From contig NZ_JAESND010000002.1 of NCBI RefSeq assembly GCF_016865585.1, positions 310,001-374,000 of the forward strand: DNA of 64,000 bases. Reading direction: 5' to 3'. Each line of letters opens with the position of its first letter. The first letter of the stretch is position 1. Below the pieces are notes generated by a model, which saw nothing but the letters and a program-made list of their open reading frames with translations, was not told the origin of the DNA and did no database searches. Below are positions 15,822 through 26,251 of this stretch, in pieces. Source of the stretch: Jeongeupia naejangsanensis (lineage in GTDB: Bacteria > Pseudomonadota > Gammaproteobacteria > Burkholderiales > Chitinibacteraceae). The position numbers were made by a program, and so were the translations under genes.

Positions 15822-16441
15822 TCGTATTCGGCGCCAGTCGCGGCGTCGGGCTGGAAGTGGCCGGACAGGCGCGTGCGCAGGGTCGGGCGGTGCGTGCGCT
15901 GCTGCGCGAAAGCAGTGATGCATCGGCGCTCGAGGCGATCGGCGTCGACGTCGTGCGCGGTGATGCGCTCGACGCGGATGCGGTCGGCGCGGCATTGGCC
16001 GGACTGCCCGCCGACACGGACGTCGTCACCACGCTGGGCAGCTTCGGCCCCGGTGTTTCGGTCGACTACCTCGGCAACCGCAATGTCATCGATGCAACCG
16101 AGCGTGCCGGCCTCAAGCGGCTGGTACTGGTGACCTCGCTCGGTGGCAGCGAAACCTGGCCACACCTGTCCGAACGTTCGCGCAAGGGCTTCGGTGGTGC
16201 GGTACGCGAGAAGACGCTGGCCGAGGCATGGTTGCGGACCAGCGGGCTCGAGCATACGATCATCCGCCCCGGCGGCCTGCGCGACGGCCCGGCGCTGGGC
16301 AGTCCGCAGCGGATCGAGAACGCCGAGGCCCATGGTTTCGTCCGCCGTGCGGACGTGGCTGCCGTGGTACTCGATTGTCTGGTCGACCCGGCCACCATCG
16401 GCCGTGCGATCAGCGTCGTCGATCCGGCCTGCCCGGCTTGA
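15809..16441 (+). CDS. NAD(P)H-binding reductase, ChuY-like (anaerobilin reductase candidate)
   Basis: A 210-residue atypical short-chain dehydrogenase. The N-terminal Rossmann motif is IVFGASRGVGLEVAG, followed by DVVRGDALD after strand 3 and VTSLGGSETW where the catalytic Ser lies. The C-terminal half resembles flavin/biliverdin-reductase-B type proteins. GTG at 15809 is chosen because GGAGAAGG sits five bases upstream; it overlaps hutX by 13 bp. In E. coli O157 chuW-chuX-chuY encode the methyltransferase, carrier and anaerobilin reductase in the same order, which makes that role the best guess. A general NAD(P)H-binding epimerase-like function cannot be excluded. Confidence 0.82.
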   Translation: MRGLIVFGASRGVGLEVAGQARAQGRAVRALLRESSDASALEAIGVDVVRGDALDADAVGAALAGLPADTDVVTTLGSFGPGVSVDYLGNRNVIDATERAGLKRLVLVTSLGGSETWPHLSERSRKGFGGAVREKTLAEAWLRTSGLEHTIIRPGGLRDGPALGSPQRIENAEAHGFVRRADVAAVVLDCLVDPATIGRAISVVDPACPA

Positions 16442-16609
16442 GTCGCTGACACCGCTTGGTCTGCAGAGCAGGCCGCAACCGTCAGGCTGGTCGGCCTGCC
16501 TTTAGGTGTCCGCTTGCAACCTTTTGCGCGTATCCGGCTCTTACCCAAGATGGGCCGGCTGCAGGTACGCGGCCGTCCCGGGCTGCTTCAATGCGGCAAG
16601 GAGGTTCGT

Positions 16610-17011
16610 ATGACCAGAGTGCAAGGTGCTTTCAGCATCGGGTTTTTGGCGGTATTGCTCGCCGGTTCCGTGTGGGCCGAAGCATTGCCGGTGCAAACGC
16701 AGGGCAATGTGTCGTATGTCAGTGGCGGCGTCGGTGACGAGGAGGTAGCGGCGCTCAGGGCCGTGCAGGGCAGTTACAACCTGCATCTGCTGTTTGTCGG
16801 CAGCAATGGTCACTACCTCAGCGGTACCCGGGTTGTCGTCAAGAACGCCAAAAGCGAAGCGGTGCTCGACGCCGAGTCCACCGGGCCGTACTTCTACGCC
16901 AAACTGCCGGCTGGCCGGTACAGCGTCAGTGCCAGCAACGATGGGCAAACGCAGACCCGGTCGCTGCAGCTCGGCACCAAAGGCGGAAAGCAAACCACGT
17001 TCCGCTGGTAG
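16610..17011 (+). CDS. Secreted protein with a carboxypeptidase-regulatory-like beta-sandwich
   Basis: A 133-residue exported protein with a clear signal peptide (cleavage near SVWA). The mature part contains YVSGGVGDEEV, then a single beta-sandwich module recognisable by GTRVVVKNAKSEAVLD and FYAKLPAGRYSVSASNDGQ, as in transthyretin-like or CarboxypepD_reg domains. Such proteins are common small periplasmic proteins of unknown role in beta- and gammaproteobacteria. The start is well supported by AAGGAGGTTCGT. The 168 bp before it hold no other gene. It stands alone, with a terminator after it. Confidence 0.8.
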   Translation: MTRVQGAFSIGFLAVLLAGSVWAEALPVQTQGNVSYVSGGVGDEEVAALRAVQGSYNLHLLFVGSNGHYLSGTRVVVKNAKSEAVLDAESTGPYFYAKLPAGRYSVSASNDGQTQTRSLQLGTKGGKQTTFRW

Positions 17012-17021
17012 GTTCGAACAG

Positions 17022-17046
17022 AAAACCGGCCCTTGGCCGGTTTTTT
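17022..17046. terminator. Bidirectional intrinsic terminator
   Basis: AAAACCGGCC and its mirror close a CTT loop (stem CCGGCC with flanking A and T tracts). T6 follows on the plus strand and an A-run precedes it, so it can end both the 16610 gene and the convergent ATPase gene. Confidence 0.85.
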
Positions 17047-17071
17047 CATTCCGATTCCCGGGGCCTCCCGG

Positions 17072-18235
17072 TTATCGTGTCGCCCACTGCCAGGGCGGGC
17101 GTGCCAGGTCCTCGAGGCCGGTGATCTGCGTTTCGCCGAAATCCTTCTCCAGCATCAGCGAGTTGCAGTCGCCGTGACGCTCCAGCGCGGCGATCAGCCG
17201 GGCGGCGTGCGAGACGACGATCACCTGGGTATCGTGCGCGGCATGCTGGATCAGTCGTGCCAGTGCCGGCAGCAGGTCCGGGTGCAGGCTGGTTTCGGGT
17301 TCGTTCAGCACCAGCAGGGTCGGCGGACGCGGCGTCAGCAGCGCGGCGACGAGCAGCAGGTAGCGCAGGGTGCCGTCGGAGAGTTCGGCGCTCGACAGCG
17401 GCCGCAGCAATCCGTGCTGGCGCATGCCGACGCCGAAGCGGCCGCGCTCGCAGGTGATTTCGATCGTCGAGCCCGGAAATGCATCGTCGATCGCGGCGTG
17501 CAACGCGGCCTCGTCTCCGATTTCGATGATGGTCTGCAGGGCGGCGGCCAGGTCGCTGCCGTCGTGATTCAGCACCGGCGTGCGGGTGCCGATCTGCGCC
17601 TGCCGCGCCGGAGCGTCGGCATCGGTGCGGAAGTGGTCATAAAAGCGCCACGAGCGCATCTGTTCGCGCAGCCGCAGCACCTCGGGCGCAAGGAGCGGAT
17701 CGGCGCATTGCAGCATCATGCTGTCGAAGCCGGCGATGTTGCGGGTCAGTACCCGCCAATCGCGTGCATCGCGCACCTTGACGAGCGGACCGTGCCGATC
17801 GGCGAGCAGGGCGGCAGGGCGCAGGATCGGGCCGGCCCACAGGCATTCGCGCTTGATTTCAGGATCGAGGCCGAACAGCGAGTTCGGCACCGGCTCGGGC
17901 ATGCCGATGTCGATTGCATAGCCGAAATCGTCGCTGGCGAAACCCAGGCGCAGATGCACCGGCTCGTTGCGCACCGTCCCCTGGACCGGGGTCGCACCGC
18001 TGCGCATCGCGCGCGAAATCGTTTCCGGCCCGGCCCACAACGTCGACGGCAGGCCACCTTCGCGCGCCAGCGACGGAATCACCCGGCCCTGCGCGGTTTC
18101 GGCCAGCAGGCGCAGGGCGCGATACAGGTTCGACTTGCCGCTGCCATTGGCGCCGGTGATTACGTTCAGACGCCCGAGCGGCAGGATCAGCTGGCGTAGC
18201 GAACGGTAATTGGCGATCGCGAGCGTCGTCAGCAT
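17072..18235 (-). CDS. AAA-family ATPase with ABC-type head (COG4637-like)
   Basis: A 387-residue ATPase of the RecF/SMC-like group. Walker A is ITGANGSGKSN (about residues 26-36), the signature-like motif is SSAELSDGTLRYL, and Walker B is TLLVLNEPETSLHPD, with Asn in place of the usual Asp before Glu, followed by the D-loop and QVIVVSHAARLI. There is no transmembrane or coiled-coil insertion, so it is a compact form. Its ATG overlaps the nadB stop by one base (TGATG), implying coupling to L-aspartate oxidase. Relatives are annotated only as predicted ATPases; roles in DNA repair or defence have been suggested for related families. The function here is unknown. Confidence 0.85.
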   Translation of the reverse strand: MLTTLAIANYRSLRQLILPLGRLNVITGANGSGKSNLYRALRLLAETAQGRVIPSLAREGGLPSTLWAGPETISRAMRSGATPVQGTVRNEPVHLRLGFASDDFGYAIDIGMPEPVPNSLFGLDPEIKRECLWAGPILRPAALLADRHGPLVKVRDARDWRVLTRNIAGFDSMMLQCADPLLAPEVLRLREQMRSWRFYDHFRTDADAPARQAQIGTRTPVLNHDGSDLAAALQTIIEIGDEAALHAAIDDAFPGSTIEITCERGRFGVGMRQHGLLRPLSSAELSDGTLRYLLLVAALLTPRPPTLLVLNEPETSLHPDLLPALARLIQHAAHDTQVIVVSHAARLIAALERHGDCNSLMLEKDFGETQITGLEDLARPPWQWATR

Positions 18236-19821
18236 CAGGGGTTGAGAACGGTCGGTCTGGATTCGGTGAGCAGGCCGGGGTAATCGCGGCTGTAGTGCAG
18301 GCCGCGGCTTTCCTTGCGCGCCAGCGCGGAGCGGACGATCAGCTCGGCCGTGGTGACGAGATTGCGCAGCTCGATCAGGTCGTTCGAAACACGGAAATTG
18401 CTGTAGTAGTCGTCGATCTCGTGCTGCAGCAGCTCGATCCGGTGCTGGGCGCGCTCGAGCCGCTTGTTGGTGCGGACGATCCCGACGTAGTCCCACATGA
18501 AGCGGCGCAGCTCGTCCCAGTTGTGGGCGATCACGACTTCCTCGTCCGGGTCGGTGACGCGGCTTTCGTCCCACTCTGGAATCTCGGGTACGGGGTGGAA
18601 TCCGGCACCCAGAATGTCCTCGGCGGCGGCCTTGCCGATCACCATGCATTCGAGCAAGGAGTTGCTGGCCAGCCGGTTGGCACCGTGCAGGCCGGTGTAA
18701 CTGACTTCGCCGACGCCATAGAGCCCGTCGACATCGGTGCGCCCGGCGCGATCGACGACCAGACCGCCGCAGGTGTAGTGCGCGGCCGGGACGACCGGAA
18801 TCGGCTGTTTGGTGATGTCGATGCCGAGTTCGAGGCAGCGTTGATAGATGTTCGGGAAGTGCTCCTTGACGAAGCTTGAGGGCTTGTAACTGATGTCCAG
18901 GTAGACGCAGTCGAAACCGCCTTTCTTCATCTCGAAGTCGATGGCGCGGGCGACGACGTCGCGCGGCGCCAGCTCGGCACGTTCATCGTGGTTGGGCATG
19001 AAGCGCGTACCGTCCGGCAGGCGCAGGATGCCGCCTTCGCCGCGCACCGCTTCGGTGATCAGAAAGGATTTCGCGTGCGGGTGGTAGAGGCAGGTCGGAT
19101 GGAACTGGATGAACTCCATGTTCGCCACCTTGCAGCCGGCGCGCCAGCCCATGGCGATGCCGTCGCCGGTCGCGACGTCCGGGTTGGTCGTATATAGATA
19201 CACCTTGCCCGCACCGCCGGTGGCAAGCACCGTGTGTTGCGCGAGCACGGTATCGACGCGGTCGGCATCGATGTCGTAGATGTAGGCGCCATGGCAGCGG
19301 TTGGCGTTACCGGTCTTGCCCAGCTTGGTGTCGGTGATCAGGTCGAGTGCGATATGGTGCTCGAGCACGGTGATGTTCGGGTGAGCAGCCACCTTGGTCG
19401 CCAGCGTGTCGATGACGGCCGCGCCGGTCGCGTCGGCGGCGTGGATGATGCGGCGGTGGCTGTGGCCGCCTTCGCGGGTCAGGTGGTAGCCGTGGTAATT
19501 GGTTTCGCCGGAGTCGTCGCGCGTGAACGGCACGCCCATGGTGATCAGCCAGTCGATGGCTTCTTTCGAGTGCTCGACGATGAAGCGCGTCGACTCGGGC
19601 TCGCACAGGCCGGCACCGGCGACCAGCGTGTCCTTGATGTGCAGCTCGATGCTGTCCTGATCGTCGAGCACCGCGGCAATGCCGCCTTGGGCCCAGCCGC
19701 TACCGCCGTCGCGCAGTTCGCGCTTGGTGACGAGGCCGACCTTGAGCTTGTCGGCCAGGTGCAGCGCGATGGTCATGCCACCCAGACCGCTGCCGATAAT
19801 CAGTACGTCGAATTGCCGCAT
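18235..19821 (-). CDS. nadB: L-aspartate oxidase
   Basis: A 528-residue FAD enzyme that oxidises L-aspartate to iminoaspartate, the first step of de novo NAD synthesis. The FAD motif is [14 protein letters not shown] at the N terminus. The succinate-dehydrogenase-like active-site blocks [26 protein letters not shown] and [10 protein letters not shown] are all present, as is the [21 protein letters not shown] region, written here in part. ATG at 19821 is preferred; a GTG two codons earlier is possible. nadA and nadC are not adjacent. It is co-transcribed with the AAA ATPase gene. A short palindrome (TTACG-C-CGTAA) lies just upstream. Confidence 0.96.
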   Translation of the reverse strand: MRQFDVLIIGSGLGGMTIALHLADKLKVGLVTKRELRDGGSGWAQGGIAAVLDDQDSIELHIKDTLVAGAGLCEPESTRFIVEHSKEAIDWLITMGVPFTRDDSGETNYHGYHLTREGGHSHRRIIHAADATGAAVIDTLATKVAAHPNITVLEHHIALDLITDTKLGKTGNANRCHGAYIYDIDADRVDTVLAQHTVLATGGAGKVYLYTTNPDVATGDGIAMGWRAGCKVANMEFIQFHPTCLYHPHAKSFLITEAVRGEGGILRLPDGTRFMPNHDERAELAPRDVVARAIDFEMKKGGFDCVYLDISYKPSSFVKEHFPNIYQRCLELGIDITKQPIPVVPAAHYTCGGLVVDRAGRTDVDGLYGVGEVSYTGLHGANRLASNSLLECMVIGKAAAEDILGAGFHPVPEIPEWDESRVTDPDEEVVIAHNWDELRRFMWDYVGIVRTNKRLERAQHRIELLQHEIDDYYSNFRVSNDLIELRNLVTTAELIVRSALARKESRGLHYSRDYPGLLTESRPTVLNP

Positions 19822-19887
19822 CGTCACTTACGCCGTAAAGTCAGAATCAACGGCAAATGTTACATCAGAGCCCGGTGCCGCTGCAGC

Positions 19888-19916
19888 TTGCGCGGCCGGG
19901 ACGCGGCGGGCACAAT
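19888..19916 (+). promoter_or_regulatory. Candidate sigma-70 promoter for rpoE
   Basis: TTGCGC and CACAAT are separated by exactly 17 bp. The start of transcription would give a leader of about 95 nt before the rpoE TTG codon. No convincing GGAACTT/TCTGA sigma-E pair was found, so autoregulation is not shown. Confidence 0.3.
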
Positions 19917-19978
19917 CCGGCCGCGCTGCCGGCTTGTGGCTTGAAATGGATGGATTCGCCCCCATTTGGCTTTTTCAA

Positions 19979-19999
19979 CTGCGCGAAAACAGCGCGCAG
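19979..19999 (+). promoter_or_regulatory. Hairpin in the rpoE leader
   Basis: CTGCGCG and CGCGCAG form a perfect seven-base stem around AAAACAG. It ends about 10 nt before the GGAG ribosome site of rpoE, close enough to affect ribosome access. Confidence 0.4.
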
Positions 20000-20018
20000 G
20001 CCGAACACGGAGTACGCA

Positions 20019-20630
20019 TTGGAACAACGGACGGAACGGGAACTCGACTCGGAACTCGTCGCCCGGGCACAAGCCGGCGACAAGCGGGCGTTCGAGCTAC
20101 TGGTGATCAAGTACCAGCGCCGGATCGCCCGTCTCCTGTCGCGTTTGATTCGCGATCCGGCCGAAATCGAGGATGTCGCGCAGGAGGCATTCATCAAGGC
20201 GTATCGCGCTTTGCCGTCCTTCCGGGGCGAATCGGCGTTTTACACTTGGCTTTACCGGATTGCGATCAATACTGCGAAGAACTATCTCGCATCGATGGGC
20301 CGGCGACCGCAGCTGGCAATGGATTACGAGGACGAGGAGGGCGAGACCCTCGACGCAGCGGCACAAATACCGGACTTTCATACGCCAGAGTCTGAACTAT
20401 CGAATCGGCAGATTGTCTCTACGGTGAACGAGGCGGTTGATGCGCTCCCGGAGGAGTTGCGAACCGCCATCACGCTGCGCGAGATGGAAGGCCTGTCGTA
20501 CGAAGAGATCTCCAGCGTGATGAATTGTCCGATCGGTACGGTTCGCTCACGAATTTTCAGGGCGCGCGAAGCGATCGCGACTAAACTGCGGCCTCTTCTG
20601 GCAACGGTCGGCAAGGACCGGCGATGGTGA
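20019..20630 (+). CDS. rpoE: RNA polymerase sigma-E factor
   Basis: A 203-residue group 4 sigma factor for envelope stress. Region 2 contains FELLVIKYQRRIARLLSR, DVAQEAFIKAYRALPSF and FYTWLYRIAINTAKNYL; region 4 contains LPEELRTAITLREMEGLSYEE and GTVRSRIFRARE. The start is taken as TTG at 20019, because GGAG lies seven bases upstream and the resulting N terminus (MEQRTERELDSELV) matches betaproteobacterial RpoE. The frame stays open for another 54 codons with no family similarity. It heads the rpoE-rseA-rseB-rseC-mucD operon. Confidence 0.94.
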   Translation: MEQRTERELDSELVARAQAGDKRAFELLVIKYQRRIARLLSRLIRDPAEIEDVAQEAFIKAYRALPSFRGESAFYTWLYRIAINTAKNYLASMGRRPQLAMDYEDEEGETLDAAAQIPDFHTPESELSNRQIVSTVNEAVDALPEELRTAITLREMEGLSYEEISSVMNCPIGTVRSRIFRAREAIATKLRPLLATVGKDRRW

Positions 20631-20665
20631 GGGCTCAGGACATAACGCGAATGAAGGAAATCGAC

Positions 20666-21175
20666 ATGAAAGAGCATTTGTCCGCGCTGATCGACAGCGA
20701 GCTGGATACTGCGAACAGCGCCGCGGTGCTGAGGCAACTGGATGCCGACGGTGAACTGACGCAGGACCTGCAAGACTGGCAGCTGATCAGCGACGCCATG
20801 CACGATCATCCGATTCTTTCCCCCGATTTTATGACCCGTTTTTCGGCCCGTCTGGCCGCAGAACCGGTCGTCATTGCGCCGCACGCGCTGAAGCGAAAGC
20901 GTTCGTTCCTCAAGCGTGCCCTCGTACCGTTTTCGGCCGCAGCCTCGATCGCTTTCGTGGGGGTTGCCAGCTGGCAGGCCTATACCGGTGGCATGAGCGT
21001 GACCTCGCCGGTGCCCGGTGCGCCTGCCGCGATCGAGCGTGTGGCCAGCAATGAAACGGTCAATGTCGATGCCGACCGCATCCATGATTATCTGGTTGCC
21101 CATCGTGAAGATGCGGGCAGCCCTTTCGCCGGCCAGGACATGGTCTCGATTTCCTATCAAGTTCCACAACGATAA
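20666..21175 (+). CDS. rseA: Anti-sigma-E factor RseA/MucA
   Basis: A 169-residue single-pass inner-membrane protein. The cytosolic part (about 1-80) starts MKEHLSALIDSELD and holds the helix DLQDWQLISDAMH, the RseA fold that clamps sigma E. The membrane segment is at about 92-112. The periplasmic tail ends SISYQVPQR and would be the DegS-type cleavage region. ATG at 20666 follows AAGGAAATCGAC. An earlier ATG at 20624 overlaps the rpoE stop and would add 14 residues. It releases sigma E after regulated proteolysis. Confidence 0.9.
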   Translation: MKEHLSALIDSELDTANSAAVLRQLDADGELTQDLQDWQLISDAMHDHPILSPDFMTRFSARLAAEPVVIAPHALKRKRSFLKRALVPFSAAASIAFVGVASWQAYTGGMSVTSPVPGAPAAIERVASNETVNVDADRIHDYLVAHREDAGSPFAGQDMVSISYQVPQR

Positions 21176-21181
21176 ACGTCA

Positions 21182-22171
21182 ATGATGAAACTGAAGGGGT
21201 GGCTCGTTGCCGGTAGTCTGCTGTTCGCAGGATCCTCGCTTTCCGCGATCGCAGCGTCATCGTCGGGCGAGCTGCTTGATCAAGCGCAGGCCAGTCAACT
21301 CGTCCACCGTGTTACCGAAGCGCCCAAGACCCTGACCTTTCAGGGCATCTACATCCAGCAGCGGCACAATTTCATGCAGAGTTATCGGGTCTTCCACCAG
21401 GGTGGTGGTGGATCCGATGTCGAGCGGCGGGAGTCGCTGGATGGGCCGCAACTCGAATATCTGCGTCATGGTGACCTGATCAGCGTATTCACCCCCGATG
21501 CACGGCCGGTGACGCTGGATCGGCGCCATACTTCGAAGATGTTTCCCAGGCAGTTCCCGGATCAGGCCGACGAGTTGCTCGGCAATTACCAGATCCGCAA
21601 GATCGGCCGTGAGCGCGTTGCCGGACTGGACGCCGACATCTACGACTTCGAGCCGCGCGACCGTTACCGTTTTCCGCATCGCTACTGGATAGACAGTGGC
21701 AGCGGCCTGATGCTCAAAACGGTGATGTATGGTGCACGTCGCGAAGTCACCGAAATCTTCTCGTTCTCGCAGATCAACATCGGTGGCGCGCTCGACAAGC
21801 GGCTGCTCAAGCCAGTCAATCCGGTACGGCCTGTGGTGCTCGAACAGCTGCCGCAAAACGTGGTGGCCGACTCGCATTGGCAGATCAACGATTTGCCGCC
21901 TGGGTTCAAGCTGTTCCGCCAGCTCAAGCGAAATCTGCCTGGCAAGAACAAGCCGGTACTGCATTACCTGTACGGCGACGGACTGGTGACGGTGTCGGTG
22001 TTCATCGAGCCGATCGATCCGCGCATGCCGCAAGGGCTGACGCAGCAGAACGGCATCAGTCTTTATTCGCGCCAGATCGGGGGCTATATGGTCACCGCGC
22101 TGGGCGAAGTGCCCTCGGATACGGTGCAGGCCTTCAGTCAGGCCTTCACTCCGCGCGGCAACGACAAATAA
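21182..22171 (+). CDS. rseB: Sigma-E regulatory protein RseB/MucB
   Basis: A 329-residue periplasmic protein with a signal peptide ending near SAIAA. The large LolA-like lipid-sensing domain spans about 35-220 (TLTFQGIYIQQ, then YDFEPRDRYRFPHRYWID), followed by a small C-terminal domain (about 230-320) that binds RseA. It protects RseA from cleavage until lipid signals arrive. The start codon lies 6 bp after the rseA stop, with a second ATG immediately following. Confidence 0.93.
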   Translation: MMKLKGWLVAGSLLFAGSSLSAIAASSSGELLDQAQASQLVHRVTEAPKTLTFQGIYIQQRHNFMQSYRVFHQGGGGSDVERRESLDGPQLEYLRHGDLISVFTPDARPVTLDRRHTSKMFPRQFPDQADELLGNYQIRKIGRERVAGLDADIYDFEPRDRYRFPHRYWIDSGSGLMLKTVMYGARREVTEIFSFSQINIGGALDKRLLKPVNPVRPVVLEQLPQNVVADSHWQINDLPPGFKLFRQLKRNLPGKNKPVLHYLYGDGLVTVSVFIEPIDPRMPQGLTQQNGISLYSRQIGGYMVTALGEVPSDTVQAFSQAFTPRGNDK

Positions 22172-22182
22172 CATCCGATTCA

Positions 22183-22644
22183 ATGATCGATACCGAAGCG
22201 CAGGTGGTCCGGACCGAGGCATCGCATGCGTGGGTGGTGATTCGGCCGCACACGCCTTGCGGCAATTGTGATCCGCAGACCGGCTGCCGTTCGGTGGCCA
22301 TCAGCCGCATGTTCGGCCAGGCGCAGCAGCAGTATCGCGTTAATAATCCCCTTGGTGCCGTGGAAGGGGAGTATGTCAAAGTGGCCGTTACAGAACGCAC
22401 GCTGTTGCAGTCGGCGTTGTGGGCCTATGGTCTGCCGCTGGTGGCGATCATTCTTGGTGCGCTGCTCGGCCGCTTCTTGGCGCCCGGTGTGCCGCTTGCC
22501 GAGGTCGTCGGTGCTGCGATCGGGTTTTGCGGCGCTTTTGCGTGGTTGCGAGTGACGCGGCACCGCATTGCCGACCGGGGACCGATCATCGTATCCCGCC
22601 ATGGCCGTACGCCGCCGCCGCGCGGCTGTTCTTCCGCCGACTAG
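22183..22644 (+). CDS. rseC: SoxR-reducing/sigma-E regulatory protein RseC/MucC
   Basis: A 153-residue inner-membrane protein. The N-terminal cytosolic part carries TPCGNCDPQTGC, the RseC cysteine cluster C-x2-C-x5-C. Two membrane helices follow at about 75-95 and 100-120, then a basic tail. In enterics RseC acts with the Rsx system to reduce SoxR, and in Pseudomonas as MucC in sigma-E control. ATG at 22183 is 12 bp after rseB. The frame extends upstream only as a shadow of rseB. Confidence 0.9.
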   Translation: MIDTEAQVVRTEASHAWVVIRPHTPCGNCDPQTGCRSVAISRMFGQAQQQYRVNNPLGAVEGEYVKVAVTERTLLQSALWAYGLPLVAIILGALLGRFLAPGVPLAEVVGAAIGFCGAFAWLRVTRHRIADRGPIIVSRHGRTPPPRGCSSAD

Positions 22645-22700
22645 ATTGCTTCATTTCAACGTTGTGTCTGTTTCATTCTCATAACAATGGGTGATTGACC

Positions 22701-24128
22701 ATGAAGATGACTCGCTGGCTTGCAGCCGGAGTTTTGACGCTGGGTTTCGGTTCCGCCAATGCGGCTGCCGTGTCCGGCCTGCCTGATTTCACGCAACTCG
22801 TCGAAAAGGAAGGCAAGGCCGTCGTGAATATCTCGACGACCGGCAAGGTGCGCGAGCCAGAGCAGCAGCAATGGAGTGGTGACGACGACGTGCTGGACCT
22901 GTTCCGCCGCTTCGGCTTCCCTGTGCCGCCGGGCGCGCTGCCGCAGCAGCCCGGCGCACCGCGCGAGCGTCAGGTGCAATCGTTGGGTTCGGGCTTCATC
23001 ATCGATGGTGGCGGTTACATCCTGACCAACGCGCACGTCGTCGCCGATGCCGAGGAGATCAAGGTCAAGCTGACCGACAAGCGCGAGTTCAAGGCCAAGG
23101 TCATCGGTTCCGATGCGCGGACCGACGTCGCGTTGCTCAAGGTCGAAGCCACCGGCTTGCCGAAGGTCGACCTCGGCAACAGCGAGGTGCTCAAGGTCGG
23201 TGAGTGGGTCGTGGCCATCGGCGCGCCGTTCGGGCTGGAAAACAGCGTGACCGCCGGCATCGTTTCGGCCAAGGGCCGCAATCTGCCGGATGAAACCTTC
23301 GTGCCCTTCATCCAGACCGACGTAGCGATCAACCCCGGCAATTCGGGTGGTCCGCTCTTCAACATGAAGGGCGAGGTTGTCGGCATCAATTCTCAGATTT
23401 ACAGCCGCTCGGGCGGATACATGGGGTTGTCGTTCTCGATCCCGATCGATGTGGCGATGAAAGTGGCCGATGAGCTCAAGGCGACCGGCAAGGTGACCCG
23501 TGGTCGTATCGGTGTCGCGGTTCAGGATTTGAACGAGGATCTGGCCAAGAGCTTCGGCTTGCCGAATACCAATGGCGCACTGGTGTCGTCGGTCGACAAG
23601 GAAGGCCCGGCGGCCAAGGGCGGCCTGAAGCCGGGCGACGTCGTGCTCAAGTACAACGGTCAGCCGATCAACAACACCGGCGACCTGCCGCGCTTCGTGA
23701 CGGCGACCAAGCCCGGGACCACGGTCAAGATCGGCATCTGGCGTGACCGCGCGGCGCGCGATCTGTCGGTGACCATCGGCCTGCTCGATAGCGTCGAAGG
23801 TCCGAACAAGGTGCGCGAATACAAGGGCGGCAACGCGCAGCAGGAAGACAGCCAGCGTTTTGGTCTGGTCTTGCGTGAACTGGCGCCGCAGCAGCTGAAG
23901 TCGCTCGGCATCAAGTACGGCCTGGCCATCCAGTCGGCAACCGGCGCTTCGGCCAAGGCCGGCCTGATGCGCGGTGACGTGATCATCGGTGTTGGCGGAA
24001 CCGACATCACCGGGATGCAGCAGCTGCGCCAGATGCTCAGTGCGGTGAAACCGAACGAATCGGTGGCCCTGCGCGTGATGCGCGACGGCGCAACGATCTT
24101 CATTTCGATGACGGCGCCGGCCAAGTGA
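22701..24128 (+). CDS. mucD: Periplasmic serine protease DegP/MucD
   Basis: A 475-residue HtrA-family protease and chaperone. The signal peptide ends near ANAAA. The trypsin-like domain contains the triad His in TNAHVV, Asp in RTDVALLKV and Ser in NPGNSGGPL. Two PDZ domains follow, about 265-355 (RIGVAVQDLNEDLA) and 375-465. It degrades misfolded envelope proteins and in sigma-E operons also restrains the response. ATG at 22701 is used; there is no strong Shine-Dalgarno, only GGGTGA upstream. The 56-bp gap to rseC is the largest in the operon. Confidence 0.95.
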   Translation: MKMTRWLAAGVLTLGFGSANAAAVSGLPDFTQLVEKEGKAVVNISTTGKVREPEQQQWSGDDDVLDLFRRFGFPVPPGALPQQPGAPRERQVQSLGSGFIIDGGGYILTNAHVVADAEEIKVKLTDKREFKAKVIGSDARTDVALLKVEATGLPKVDLGNSEVLKVGEWVVAIGAPFGLENSVTAGIVSAKGRNLPDETFVPFIQTDVAINPGNSGGPLFNMKGEVVGINSQIYSRSGGYMGLSFSIPIDVAMKVADELKATGKVTRGRIGVAVQDLNEDLAKSFGLPNTNGALVSSVDKEGPAAKGGLKPGDVVLKYNGQPINNTGDLPRFVTATKPGTTVKIGIWRDRAARDLSVTIGLLDSVEGPNKVREYKGGNAQQEDSQRFGLVLRELAPQQLKSLGIKYGLAIQSATGASAKAGLMRGDVIIGVGGTDITGMQQLRQMLSAVKPNESVALRVMRDGATIFISMTAPAK

Positions 24129-24373
24129 AACCTGTGCTCAAACTGTTCGGCCGCGAATATTGCGGCCTCTGCCTGACCATGCGTGACCAGCTGCAGCCCT
24201 TGGCCGAACAGCATGGCTTTGCCGTCGAGTGGATCGATATCGACGACAACGACGCGCTTGAAGCCTTGTATGGCGAGCTGGTGCCGGTATTGACCAACGA
24301 GGATGGCGTCGAAATCTGCCACTATCACCTCGATGTGCAAGCGCTGGATGATTGGCGGGCGAAAATCCGGTAA
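24125..24373 (+). CDS. Glutaredoxin-family protein
   Basis: An 82-residue thioredoxin-fold protein of the glutaredoxin 2-like group. The redox motif is YCGLC near the N terminus, a C-x2-C site with Gly-Leu between the cysteines; the cis-Pro lies in ELVPVLTNEDG. It starts with GTG that overlaps the mucD stop (GTGA), so it is translated from the same mRNA. This gene occurs between mucD and lepA in many betaproteobacteria. Its partner is unknown. Confidence 0.88.
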   Translation: MKPVLKLFGREYCGLCLTMRDQLQPLAEQHGFAVEWIDIDDNDALEALYGELVPVLTNEDGVEICHYHLDVQALDDWRAKIR

Positions 24374-24395
24374 AATCAGGCGATTGGCTGATACA

Positions 24396-24420
24396 GGGCA
24401 CGCGCTGCGTGCCCTTTTTT
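24396..24420 (+). terminator. Intrinsic terminator between the sigma-E operon and lepA
   Basis: GGGCACGC and GCGTGCCC form a perfect eight-base stem with loop GCT, followed by T6. It lies 23 bp after the glutaredoxin stop and 17 bp before lepA. It separates the stress operon from lepA, or attenuates read-through. Confidence 0.9.
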
Positions 24421-24436
24421 CGTAACAACAGGTTCT

Positions 24437-26230
<1,794 letters not shown>

Positions 26231-26251
26231 CAACGCAACAAGGGAAACCGC

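Noticed and set aside
19828-19838. Palindrome TTACG-C-CGTAA upstream of nadB
   Set aside because: It is only 11 bp, overlaps the ribosome-site region and does not match an NAD-regulator pattern I can name; chance is likely.
19857-20018. N-terminal extension of rpoE
   Set aside because: The 54 extra codons contain no sigma-factor sequence, and a ribosome site lies before the TTG at 20019.
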